A stretch of 6,190 bases of DNA from Caldipriscus sp964426895 (GCA_964426895.1 CAYRSH010000078.1:1-6190), one strand, 5' to 3'; counted from the first letter of the stretch, positions 1 to 6,115 are shown. The notes: generated from the sequence alone by a model not told the origin. Program-made: numbers and translations.

Positions 1-29
1 ACTATGGATTAAAAAGAACCTTTCAGGTT

Positions 30-39
30 TATAATACCC
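30..39 (+). promoter_or_regulatory. -10 promoter box with ACCC extension for the lipoprotein-herA-ruvX operon
   Basis: A perfect TATAAT hexamer lies at 30-35, followed by ACCC. The last T is 8 bases before the ATG at 44, so initiation at the usual distance would fall at about 42-44, on or next to the start codon. There is no Shine-Dalgarno sequence, which fits a leaderless mRNA. No convincing -35 hexamer is visible 16-18 bases upstream. The same 10-mer TATAATACCC occurs at two other gene starts in this window. Transcription start inferred, not measured. Confidence 0.65.
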
Positions 40-43
40 TGAT

Positions 44-370
44 ATGCACAAGTTAATACTTTTGGGTTTCCTCATCGTAACATGCGGTGGCGGTAATACC
101 GACCTAAGCGGTAAGTGGAAAACGGGTTTTGGAGTCTTAGAACTCACCCAAAAGGGCGATTCCTTGATGGGGAATTTTGATCAAGGAGGTAAGTTTTCCG
201 GGGTGATAAGAAGCGACACGGTTTATTTCAGAATAACCGAGGCATCTTTTACATCGGCTAACTTGGAAGGATTTGCGATTATAAAGGATAAAAACAACTT
301 AAAGGGGAAAGTTAAGGAGGAAGGAAATAAGGTGTATGACGGCACATTTTATATGATGAGGATGAGATGA
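44..370 (+). CDS. small putative lipoprotein with a beta-rich domain, function unknown
   Basis: This is a 108-residue protein. Residues 1-14 form a short signal peptide: MHK n-region, hydrophobic core LILLGFLIVT, then Cys14 followed by GGG. This resembles a lipobox, although Thr at -1 is not the preferred residue, so lipidation is likely rather than certain. The mature part (about 94 residues) begins DLSGKWKTGFGVLELTQKGD and alternates short hydrophobic strands with glycine turns. That pattern is seen in small beta-sandwich or lipocalin-like envelope lipoproteins (G.W....G.L.L.Q.G pattern). I do not recognise a specific family. The ATG at 44 is chosen because it sits directly behind the -10 box and gives a complete signal peptide. 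The gene overlaps herA by ATGA (367-370), so the two are probably translationally coupled, but a functional link between an envelope lipoprotein and a DNA translocase is not evident. Confidence 0.75.
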   Translation: MHKLILLGFLIVTCGGGNTDLSGKWKTGFGVLELTQKGDSLMGNFDQGGKFSGVIRSDTVYFRITEASFTSANLEGFAIIKDKNNLKGKVKEEGNKVYDGTFYMMRMR

Positions 371-2025
371 ACAGGGAACATTTGGGTTATTGCATTGGGG
401 TATTAAAGCCGGATGAGGTGATATTTACGAGCGTTGAACCCCCGAGTTTGGGGGAATTCGTCGTTGTGGAATCCGATGAGGGGGATAAAACGGTAAGAAT
501 ACTGGGTATGGTTAAGGGGGTTGAGAGGTTTGACAGGTTCATAGGAAACGATAGTTATTCGCCCGATGTCGTGGAGAGTATATTAAATGTTCATAAAAGC
601 GGTGGTATATTCAGGTCTTATGTTTCCATACTCGGAATGATAGATGGAAACGATTTAAAAAACCTAAGACATCCCCCAAAACCCGCATCCCCCGTTTACA
701 GAGCCGATAAAGAACTGCTTGAAAGTATATTCTCAAAGGGTGGGAATTCTCATATACCCATAGGAACCTTATTAACTTCGGAAGATGTAAAGGTTTATGT
801 GGATTTGGATCAGATAGCGTCAAGACATTTGGCGGTTTTGGCAATAACGGGTGGTGGTAAATCAAACGCCGTATCCGTTATACTTGAAGAAATAGCCAAG
901 AAGAGGGGAACGGTAATAGTGGTTGATGTCCATGGAGAATATGAAAATGCGGAATATTTGGACGAAAGGGGGGAAAATGTCGTCCATCCGATAGATGTTA
1001 AGATAAACCTTTCCGAACTCAGCGCCGACGAGATCGCAACATTATGCGGTATAGACTTTGATAGGAGTGGGAGGCAGTATTTTGTCTTACAAAAACTTGT
1101 GGAATGCGTCAGGAGGGGAAGGGAAAACGAAAAAATTATCGGTATCCGTAATAATGTTGCAAAAACCGGATTTGTGGGTGGGTTTGAAAGTAATGGATCG
1201 GATAACCTTCCCCCCTTCATAGACGACTTAATAAACACATTGGAAAAACTCATAGAATACCGGTCAAGTAAGGGGAAATCGGACGAAGAAGAATACGATT
1301 TTGAGGGTGAAGGGGGAGAAATATACGAAACCATAAGGCTTTGTTCCTTCGTGAATTACCTAAAAAAGGACGAATTAATAGGCGTGCATATAAGGTTAAA
1401 CAACCTACGCACAAAACTGCGAAACAGGATAGACGACAACTATCAACCGTTAATAGAACAGATTGGACACGGATGTATAAATGTTTTGAGGATGAAGGAT
1501 TTGGATTACGACGCCATGGATGTGATATTGTCGCACCTGTTGTACCAACTTCTGAACGAAAGGAAAAAGGCCATACACGGTTTTGAATCCAAAATAAAGG
1601 TTCCGGTTATAGTTGTTATTGAGGAGGCGCATATATTCGCGCCTTGGGATAGCACGACGAGGACAAAGGAGGCTTTATCAAAGGTTGCAAGGGAGGCGAG
1701 GAAGTTCGGCTTGGGAATTATACTCGTTAGCCAAAGGCCTAAGGGATTGGATAGCAACATATTATCCCAGATGAACAATTGGATAATTTTGAGGATAGTT
1801 GAACCCGAGGATCAAAGGCATGTTCAAAGGGCTTCCGAAACTTTAAGCGGTGATCTGTTAAACTACCTATCCGCATTAAACCCCGGCGAGGCAATCCTTT
1901 TGGGTCCTTTTGTTAAAATCCCATTACTTGTTAAATTCAGAAAATCCAAAGCAAAGAGGGCTGGTTCGGATATTTCGGCAACGGAAGAGTGGTCTAAGTG
2001 GCAAAGGGAATATTATTCAAAGTAA
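367..2025 (+). CDS. herA: HerA-family ATPase (DNA helicase/translocase with HAS-barrel)
   Basis: This is a 552-residue member of the HerA/FtsK superfamily (DUF87 with an N-terminal HAS-barrel). Family members form hexameric rings that translocate on double-stranded DNA. In archaea and some bacteria they drive DNA end resection with the NurA nuclease, and other HerA proteins pair with anti-phage nucleases. Residues 1-100 look like the HAS-barrel. The Walker A loop is AITGGGKSN at about 159-167; the first P-loop Gly is replaced by Ala. VVDVHGEY at 185-192 matches the HerA DPHGEY-type motif. Walker B is VIVVIEEAH at 414-422. An arginine-rich REARKFGLG segment is at 442-450, followed by the SQRPKG sensor motif at 455-460. 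An acidic, probably disordered stretch (about 300-320) lies in the helical insert between the Walker motifs. The start overlaps the upstream stop (ATGA), with GAGG at 358-361 as a usable ribosome site. The downstream neighbour is ruvX, not nurA. Family assignment is firm; the biological partner is unknown. Confidence 0.92.
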   Translation: MNREHLGYCIGVLKPDEVIFTSVEPPSLGEFVVVESDEGDKTVRILGMVKGVERFDRFIGNDSYSPDVVESILNVHKSGGIFRSYVSILGMIDGNDLKNLRHPPKPASPVYRADKELLESIFSKGGNSHIPIGTLLTSEDVKVYVDLDQIASRHLAVLAITGGGKSNAVSVILEEIAKKRGTVIVVDVHGEYENAEYLDERGENVVHPIDVKINLSELSADEIATLCGIDFDRSGRQYFVLQKLVECVRRGRENEKIIGIRNNVAKTGFVGGFESNGSDNLPPFIDDLINTLEKLIEYRSSKGKSDEEEYDFEGEGGEIYETIRLCSFVNYLKKDELIGVHIRLNNLRTKLRNRIDDNYQPLIEQIGHGCINVLRMKDLDYDAMDVILSHLLYQLLNERKKAIHGFESKIKVPVIVVIEEAHIFAPWDSTTRTKEALSKVAREARKFGLGIILVSQRPKGLDSNILSQMNNWIILRIVEPEDQRHVQRASETLSGDLLNYLSALNPGEAILLGPFVKIPLLVKFRKSKAKRAGSDISATEEWSKWQREYYSK

Positions 2026-2439
2026 TTGGGTAGAATTCTCGCAATAGATTACGGTAAAAGGAGGGTGGGGTTTGCCATAAGCGACCCGGAGGGTAGGGTT
2101 GCGTTCCCTTTGGATACTTTGGACACTAAAAGGCGGAATGTTTTTTTATACTTGCGTGAGGTTTATAGGGAAAAACCCTTTGAAACCGTTGTAATAGGCA
2201 AGCCTCCAAGGAAGGAACTCTTATACGATGTGAATTTTTTGGCGTGTTTTTTAAGGAGGAATTTCGGTGTAAATATAGTTTTTTGGAATGAGGAATACAC
2301 ATCCGCAGAGGCGGAGAAAATCCTCAAAGGTATGGGTACTAAAATCACCAAAAAGAACAAACATTTGATTGATACCCTTTCCGCATACATAATCCTATGT
2401 GAATACCTTGGATATAAACCCGTTATAACCGCTTTATAA
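2026..2439 (+). CDS. ruvX: RuvX/YqgF-type RNase-H-fold nuclease (putative Holliday junction resolvase / pre-16S rRNA nuclease)
   Basis: This is a 137-residue protein of the usual YqgF length. Family members have an RNase-H fold; roles reported are 5'-end maturation of 16S rRNA and, by homology, cleavage of Holliday junctions. Visible features are the N-terminal GRILAIDYGKRRVGFAISD motif with Asp8, VVIGKP at 55-60, the NEEYTSAEAEKIL motif at 88-100 with Glu89 (the DER.TT position), and HLIDTLSAYIIL at 113-124 with Asp116. The D/E/D catalytic set is therefore complete. The only plausible start is TTG at 2026, immediately after the herA TAA with zero spacing and no clear Shine-Dalgarno. Translation probably depends on ribosomes terminating on herA. 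The stop codon (2437-2439) is embedded in the promoter of the next gene. Function in this organism, and any cooperation with HerA, is inference. Confidence 0.9.
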   Translation: MGRILAIDYGKRRVGFAISDPEGRVAFPLDTLDTKRRNVFLYLREVYREKPFETVVIGKPPRKELLYDVNFLACFLRRNFGVNIVFWNEEYTSAEAEKILKGMGTKITKKNKHLIDTLSAYIILCEYLGYKPVITAL

Positions 2440-2444
2440 TACCC
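2435..2444 (+). promoter_or_regulatory. -10 promoter box of the TonB-dependent receptor gene, overlapping the ruvX stop
   Basis: TATAAT at 2435-2440 followed by ACCC repeats the motif seen at 30-39. The TAA stop of ruvX (2437-2439) is part of the hexamer. The GTG at 2447 begins 7 bases after the last T of the box, where transcription would start, so the mRNA is predicted to be leaderless. A TTGGAT at 2408-2413 is too far upstream (21-base spacer) to be a good -35. Confidence 0.6.
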
Positions 2445-2446
2445 GT

Positions 2447-4432
2447 GTGCTTTGGGTTATCTCTCAGGTATGTGAATTTGTGATAAAAACGCAACCGGGG
2501 GCGTATATAAAGGGTGAAACCTTCTCAATCTACGCGGATAATAGCGGGTTGGCAAAGGTTAAGGCGAGGAAGGGGGAGAGGATAGTTATAAAGGCCATAG
2601 GATACGAACCCTACGAGTTTAACGCAAAGTGCGAAGATGTTGAAATAACTTTAAACCCAAGGCCTTATAAACTATCGGAAATAATTGTGGAAAGCGAGCC
2701 CATAAAACTAACGGAAAAAACGAAAACTGTGGAACATATAAAGGGTGAGGATTTAAACTTTCAGGGTTCTGCCATAATAAAACCCGAAGAGGTTTTAATG
2801 TTTGTTCCCGGTGTTGCATATGAGGGTAAGGATGTTGTGGGCTCCGTTCCGGCGGTCAGGGGTATGGCGAGGTTTAGGACGGTTGTATTTCTTGAAAACA
2901 TGAAGGTTTCAACGGAAAGGGAAATAGGTCCTTCCCTTTTTTATGCATCCCCGGATGTTTTGGAAAGGGCGGAGGTCTTTAAAGGAGGTGCTACGGTTTT
3001 CGGTTCGGATGCGATAGGCGGTTCGGTTTTGTATTTCTTAAAAGGCATTCATTCCCAAAACGAGGTTAAACTATCTTATAATTCAAACAACGGACTAATA
3101 GGGACATACCTCGGGTACAAACCCCTTGAAAACTTTTATATTGGATTTGGCGGTTATAACGCAAACAACTATTACTTTCCCGATACGGTTAAAGGGAACG
3201 GTTTTTATAGCCCATCGCTGATAGGGGCAAAGAACTCTTCTTTCAAGAAATACACCTTTACATCCTCTTTCAGTTTTAAGGGGATAAACGCTTCCCTTGT
3301 GGCCTTTTTGGGTAGGGACATTTACAGGGCTTATAAATCGTCCTCAATCAACTATTACCCGGAGATAAACGAGTTTTACGGTTTTTTGAACACGAGGTTT
3401 TTTGAAATGGGTTTCCATAGGTATTACACTTTAAGCAGAAATATAAAGAGAGGTGATACAACGAATAACCCGAGAAAAGGGGATGATTTATCCCTAAGGG
3501 TGTTTTATCCTTTTGGGGATTTTGTAATTGGTGCGGATTACTTCGGCAGATACAATGTTAATTCCGAGGTTTATAAAAACGGAGAATTGCAGTATAACGA
3601 ACTTAAAAACGCAACATTGCACGAATACGGTTTATTCGCTCTCGGAAGTAAAAGGTTTTCAAACCTTGAAGTTTCCGGGGGATTGAGGGGTGGAGTTTAT
3701 TCATCTTCAAACTTGAAGGGTGTTAAGTTTGCCCCCTCTGGGCATTTTGGAGGGGTTTATAGTTTTGGGGATTTCTTCATAAGGGGTAATATTATGGCTT
3801 CTTACAGGTTTCCACACTTCTTGGAAACGCATGCATATTCGCCGAGGCCAAGGGGATTTTTAAAGGGTAATCCGGATTTGCAACCCGAAAAGGCTTTAAC
3901 GGTTGAGGGTGCTTTTGGTTCAACGGTGTTTGAATTGGTTGCATTTGGGACATTTGTGAGGGATTTCATTGAGATGTATAAGGTAGGGATTAATGAAAAC
4001 GGCGATACGGTATTCTCATATAAAAACCTTCCGGAAGTTGCCACGATTTTTGGGGTTGAAGGAAAGGGGAATTTAAAATTTGGCAATGTCTATTTAAACC
4101 CGGGTATAACATTTATGGAGGGTGAGGCGGGAAGGGTTAAACTCTCGGATGTTCCGCCTTTAAGGATGTTTTTGAAGATGGGATACAATTCAAGGGTTTC
4201 CCCGTTTATAAACCTTTTTTATCAAGCGGAAGCAAAGGAAGTTGCCGAAATAGAGGAGGAAAAACCCCAGTTTTTAACCGTAGATGTGGGCTTAAACATT
4301 TCATTCGGAAACCTTGCGGGCGTGATTGGGATTTATAACCTAAACAATGCCATCGCTTATAGGTCTTTGGACCCTTCATCCTTACCACAACCCGGAAGGT
4401 CTATGTTTCTGCATTTGAGGTATAGTTTTTAG
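2447..4432 (+). CDS. TonB-dependent outer-membrane receptor with N-terminal carboxypeptidase-regulatory-like domain
   Basis: This is a 661-residue TonB-dependent receptor, a 22-strand outer-membrane beta-barrel family that imports siderophores, cobalamin, sugars or other ligands using TonB-ExbBD energy. Residues about 10-72 form a beta-sandwich regulatory-like domain, ending in KAIGYEPYEF and VEITLNPRP. LSEIIVESEPIKL (77-88) is the usual linker. The plug covers about 90-200: EEVLMFVPGV (114-123), VPAVRGM (134-140), RAEVFKGGATVFGSDAIGG (174-192). The barrel follows, with alternating aromatic strands and glycine turns, and the protein ends in LRYSF, the terminal aromatic signal for barrel insertion. 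GTG 2447 is the only start after an in-frame TAA at 2426-2428. The N-terminus MLWVISQVCEF has no basic n-region and only a very short hydrophobic run, so a normal signal peptide is not evident. No substrate can be named from sequence. The gene ends 13 bases from the convergent cas1. Confidence 0.9.
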   Translation: MLWVISQVCEFVIKTQPGAYIKGETFSIYADNSGLAKVKARKGERIVIKAIGYEPYEFNAKCEDVEITLNPRPYKLSEIIVESEPIKLTEKTKTVEHIKGEDLNFQGSAIIKPEEVLMFVPGVAYEGKDVVGSVPAVRGMARFRTVVFLENMKVSTEREIGPSLFYASPDVLERAEVFKGGATVFGSDAIGGSVLYFLKGIHSQNEVKLSYNSNNGLIGTYLGYKPLENFYIGFGGYNANNYYFPDTVKGNGFYSPSLIGAKNSSFKKYTFTSSFSFKGINASLVAFLGRDIYRAYKSSSINYYPEINEFYGFLNTRFFEMGFHRYYTLSRNIKRGDTTNNPRKGDDLSLRVFYPFGDFVIGADYFGRYNVNSEVYKNGELQYNELKNATLHEYGLFALGSKRFSNLEVSGGLRGGVYSSSNLKGVKFAPSGHFGGVYSFGDFFIRGNIMASYRFPHFLETHAYSPRPRGFLKGNPDLQPEKALTVEGAFGSTVFELVAFGTFVRDFIEMYKVGINENGDTVFSYKNLPEVATIFGVEGKGNLKFGNVYLNPGITFMEGEAGRVKLSDVPPLRMFLKMGYNSRVSPFINLFYQAEAKEVAEIEEEKPQFLTVDVGLNISFGNLAGVIGIYNLNNAIAYRSLDPSSLPQPGRSMFLHLRYSF

Positions 4433-4458
4433 CGGTTTTCGTTTTTTATAAACCCCGC
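4432..4458. terminator. possible weak hairpin between convergent genes
   Basis: GCGG at 4432-4435 can pair with CCGC at 4455-4458 around an AT-rich loop. The flanking TGCATTT (4410-4416) and AAATGCA (4460-4466) form a perfect 7-base inverted pair outside it. The structure spans the 13-base gap between the receptor stop and the cas1 stop. It lacks a compact GC-rich stem followed by a U-run, so a role as a bidirectional terminator is only a suggestion. Confidence 0.2.
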
Positions 4459-4925
4459 GAAATGCAAAAAGGGGTAAATGCCCTTTCACCCAACAGGTGT
4501 TTTATAAGCTTATAACACTCAATCCTTATTATTCTCCTAAGGGATACCTTTATAAAGGTTTTTCTTCCCCGGTCGTTTAGATATGTATAGTTTAACTCAT
4601 CCGAAAAGTCGTTTTCCGATATTTTGCCGGAATTTATAAGGTTTATTATGAGTTTGTCGGAAAGCAAAGGCTTGAAAATTTCGGATATGTCCAAGGATAA
4701 GGAGAATCTACGGCTTGAAGGTTCGTGTAAGTAGCTAATGGTGGGTAATAGTTGTGTGGTATATATCTCTTTTAAAACCGTGGAATACACTAAGGAATTT
4801 CCGAAGGATATTAAGGCGTTGAGTGGATTCTGGGGAGGACGACGACTCCTTTTAACGAATTCCCAATTGGTAATATTTTCAAGGTATTTGTAGTACATCT
4901 TCCTAAGGTTGCCCTCAATATTCAT
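4446..4925 (-). CDS. cas1: Cas1 C-terminal catalytic fragment (159-residue open frame)
   Basis: This frame carries the metal-binding active site of the Cas1 integrase, which with Cas2 inserts spacers into CRISPR arrays. Glu4 is in NIEGN (4916-4914), His67 in SYLHEP (4727-4725) and Asp79 in LSLDISEIFKPLLSD (4691-4689). The family segment RRPPQNPLNALISFGNSLVYS is at about 28-48, and the closing RIECYKLIKHLLGE helix is at about 133-146. The frame is open upstream of its first ATG (4925) back to 5000, and the residues before that ATG (KTAKSINDV) are Cas1-like, so this is the rest of a longer protein rather than a gene starting at 4925. No Shine-Dalgarno precedes the ATG. GRKTFIK joins directly to VSLRRIIRIE, whereas relatives have about 20 more residues there. 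Confidence 0.75.
   Translation of the reverse strand: MNIEGNLRKMYYKYLENITNWEFVKRSRRPPQNPLNALISFGNSLVYSTVLKEIYTTQLLPTISYLHEPSSRRFSLSLDISEIFKPLLSDKLIINLINSGKISENDFSDELNYTYLNDRGRKTFIKVSLRRIIRIECYKLIKHLLGERAFTPFCISRGL
4466..4491 (-). terminator. possible terminator-like hairpin in the 3' end of cas1
   Basis: Read on the minus strand, GGGTGAAA (with one bulged G) pairs with TTTACCC across a five-base GGGCA loop and is followed by C and five T residues. It lies inside the last codons of the cas1 C-terminal fragment. The stem is short and AT-rich in its upper half, so this is a low-confidence call. Confidence 0.22.
4546..4559. repeat. perfect 14-bp palindrome at the apparent deletion point in cas1
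   Basis: ACCTTTATAAAGGT is its own reverse complement. It encodes part of TFIKV in the cas1 C-terminal fragment, exactly where the sequence seems to skip about 20 residues found in related Cas1 proteins. It may be a deletion scar, or may be coincidence in AT-rich DNA. Confidence 0.6.
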
Positions 4926-4951
4926 AACATCGTTTATGCTTTTGGCGGTTT

Positions 4952-5323
4952 TCAGGTAATTTCTGGAACTACATAATGCAGGTTTTTTATAGCACCCTCA
5001 ACAAAGGATTTTGCCAAATATAACCTCTTATGCGGATCGGTGTAATGTTCCACCTGTTTAACCGCCAAGAATCCGGAAACATTCGTTTCCCTCGGGTAAA
5101 AACTCCCCATATACCACCCATAATGGTTAAAGAAGTGCATTACTATGCCGTGCTTATTTAAAAGTCCTAACAGTTTTGTATTAATACCGATTTCACCGAA
5201 TACAAATATTTCCTCCACATTTTCAACCGGAATAACCTTCCTTTTATCCTTTCCCTCAAACAACAAGGTGTTTTCCCTTCTTATCAGTGTTCCGGAGGAA
5301 AAGATGTAATAAGTTTTACCCAT
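4952..5323 (-). CDS. cas1: Cas1 N-terminal fragment (beta domain), truncated by a premature stop
   Basis: This is a 123-residue frame beginning MGKTYYIFSSGTLIRRENT, the typical Cas1 opening. It is followed by PVENVEEIFVFGEIGINTKLL, the HFFNHYGWYMGSFYPRE strand-turn, and the SGFLAVKQVEHYTDPHKR segment leading into the first helix of the catalytic domain (LAKSFVEGAIKNLHYV). It then ends abruptly at PEIT and TGA (4954-4952). No catalytic residue lies in this part. ATG 5323 is preferred over GTG 5344 because it matches the family start and overlaps the cas4 stop by 8 bases (translational coupling). The open frame itself extends to the GTG at 5344. Alone it could not integrate spacers. Confidence 0.75.
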   Translation of the reverse strand: MGKTYYIFSSGTLIRRENTLLFEGKDKRKVIPVENVEEIFVFGEIGINTKLLGLLNKHGIVMHFFNHYGWYMGSFYPRETNVSGFLAVKQVEHYTDPHKRLYLAKSFVEGAIKNLHYVVPEIT

Positions 5324-5828
5324 AGCAGAATTGATAATAGGCACACTTTTTGCAATATGGTTTATTTATTACAGCGGGAGGATATTCCATTTTAAGGATT
5401 TTTTCTATATCGTTTAATATTTGCAAAATTTCCAATTCATCATTCTCGCTCAGGGATACTTTAATCCTTCTCAGCAATTTGGGATAGCGCACTATCCCGT
5501 ATTTGGCGTTTATTCCCAATTTTCTGAAAGCCCATAGGTAATATTTAACCTGCATAATGTGGCTTTCTTCCATTTTCCTTGATTTTTTCACCTCGTTTAT
5601 TACAACACCGTTATCGGAAGTTATAAAATCTACTTTCAACCGACCGATTAAAACCTGTCTATTTTTCTTTAACCTTTTATAGGTTATTTCATCTAAAAAT
5701 TTCCCAATCATCACATTTTCATCTTCATGCTCGTATTGTATCCCTTTGGAAAACAACCATAGTTTCCGTTTGCAAATCTTGTAATAGGCAACTTGCACGG
5801 CGGTATATTCAATATCGTCTAAGTTCAT
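5316..5828 (-). CDS. cas4: Cas4 family iron-sulfur exonuclease (CRISPR adaptation)
   Basis: This is a 170-residue Cas4 of the RecB-nuclease superfamily. Cas4 trims prespacer ends and helps select PAM-adjacent spacers with Cas1-Cas2. All diagnostic positions are present. Cys19 is in YKICKRKLWLFSKGI, and the C-terminal cluster is Cys159, Cys162 and Cys168 (CKKCAYYQFC); together they form the four-Cys Fe-S site. Asp67 is in GRLKVDFI, the Glu79-Val-Lys81 motif is in INEVKKSRK, and Gln93...Tyr96 of the QhxxY motif is in MQVKYYLWAF. His34 in the QYEHED segment may be the motif I histidine. The ATG at 5828 overlaps the cas2 stop (ATGA), and its own stop overlaps the cas1 start by 8 bases. The gene looks fully intact, unlike cas1. 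Confidence 0.92.
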   Translation of the reverse strand: MNLDDIEYTAVQVAYYKICKRKLWLFSKGIQYEHEDENVMIGKFLDEITYKRLKKNRQVLIGRLKVDFITSDNGVVINEVKKSRKMEESHIMQVKYYLWAFRKLGINAKYGIVRYPKLLRRIKVSLSENDELEILQILNDIEKILKMEYPPAVINKPYCKKCAYYQFCYG

Positions 5829-6106
5829 ATCACATTTTCAAGGGGGTCTTCAACCTCCGTGAGTATTTCCCGCGTATAATCCGTTCTATCGTCAAAGATA
5901 TATAAAATTATGCTATCCCTTTTCTTATCGGCCTCTTCAAGTATTTCGTACTTTAACCTTTGCAAATTTGCCCGTGTTATTTCACCTTCAAAAACGGATT
6001 TTTGCACATGGGTTAAGTATTTGCGAACAATTTTTCGTATCCTGTTTAACCTGGCGTTATCTTTACTGTTTTCCAAAGCCACATCATAAACAAGTATAAC
6101 CTTCAA
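5825..6106 (-). CDS. cas2: Cas2, CRISPR adaptation protein
   Basis: This is a 93-residue Cas2 of normal length with a ferredoxin-like fold. The dimer bridges two Cas1 dimers in the spacer integration complex. The N-terminal strand MKVILVYDV carries the conserved Asp8. It is followed by the RLNRIRKIVRKYLTHVQKSVFEGEI segment (20-43), in which HVQKSVFEGEI is the family signature, and by the strand DSIILYIFD (64-72). The start is TTG at 6106, chosen because MKVILVYDV is the canonical opening. It lies 9 bases behind a TATAAA box with no Shine-Dalgarno, so a leaderless start is likely. It is the first gene of the cas2-cas4-cas1 operon. This order is unusual; cas4-cas1-cas2 is the common arrangement in type I systems. 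The subtype cannot be fixed without effector genes. Confidence 0.93.
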   Translation of the reverse strand: MKVILVYDVALENSKDNARLNRIRKIVRKYLTHVQKSVFEGEITRANLQRLKYEILEEADKKRDSIILYIFDDRTDYTREILTEVEDPLENVI

Positions 6107-6115
6107 GTTGAGAAT

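Larger units (their letters stand above)
4446..5323 (-). pseudogene. cas1: cas1, CRISPR integrase gene disrupted by a frameshift
   Basis: Two adjacent open frames together give one Cas1: an N-terminal beta domain (ATG 5323 to stop 4952-4954) and the C-terminal helical catalytic domain (about 4967 to 4446). The join needs a -1 shift. Frame 1 resembles Cas1 through NLHYV (to about 4970), and the other frame resumes at RNYLKTAKSINDV before the catalytic NIEGN motif. The region from 5323 to 4446 is 878 nt, about 292 codons plus two bases, shorter than the roughly 320-330 residues usual for this subgroup. A non-triplet deletion near 4966-4975 plus a second in-frame loss near 4546-4559 would account for this. 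Catalytic Glu, His and Asp are all still encoded, so the lesion is probably recent, or is a sequencing or assembly error. Programmed frameshifting is a less favoured alternative. Confidence 0.75.

Noticed and set aside
810..1334. 174-residue minus-strand open frame inside herA
   Set aside because: It is antisense to the clear HerA coding region, Ser/Pro-rich with no recognisable domain. It is a shadow of the biased codon use of herA.
1341..1586. 81-residue plus-strand frame inside herA
   Set aside because: It is an out-of-frame reading of the HerA region just before Walker B, with low-complexity basic composition and no start signals.
3802..4086. 94-residue minus-strand frame inside the receptor gene
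   Set aside because: It is antisense to the beta-barrel coding sequence, with no family resemblance and no promoter or ribosome site.
4967..5000. Calling cas1 a confirmed programmed-frameshift gene
   Set aside because: The family-like sequence continues in the zero frame past the A6 run, and residues appear to be missing at the join, so a mutation or assembly error explains it better.
5323..5344. Cas1 starting at GTG 5344
   Set aside because: It adds seven residues (MPIINSA) not typical of the family and lies deep in cas4. The ATG at 5323 gives the canonical Cas1 opening.
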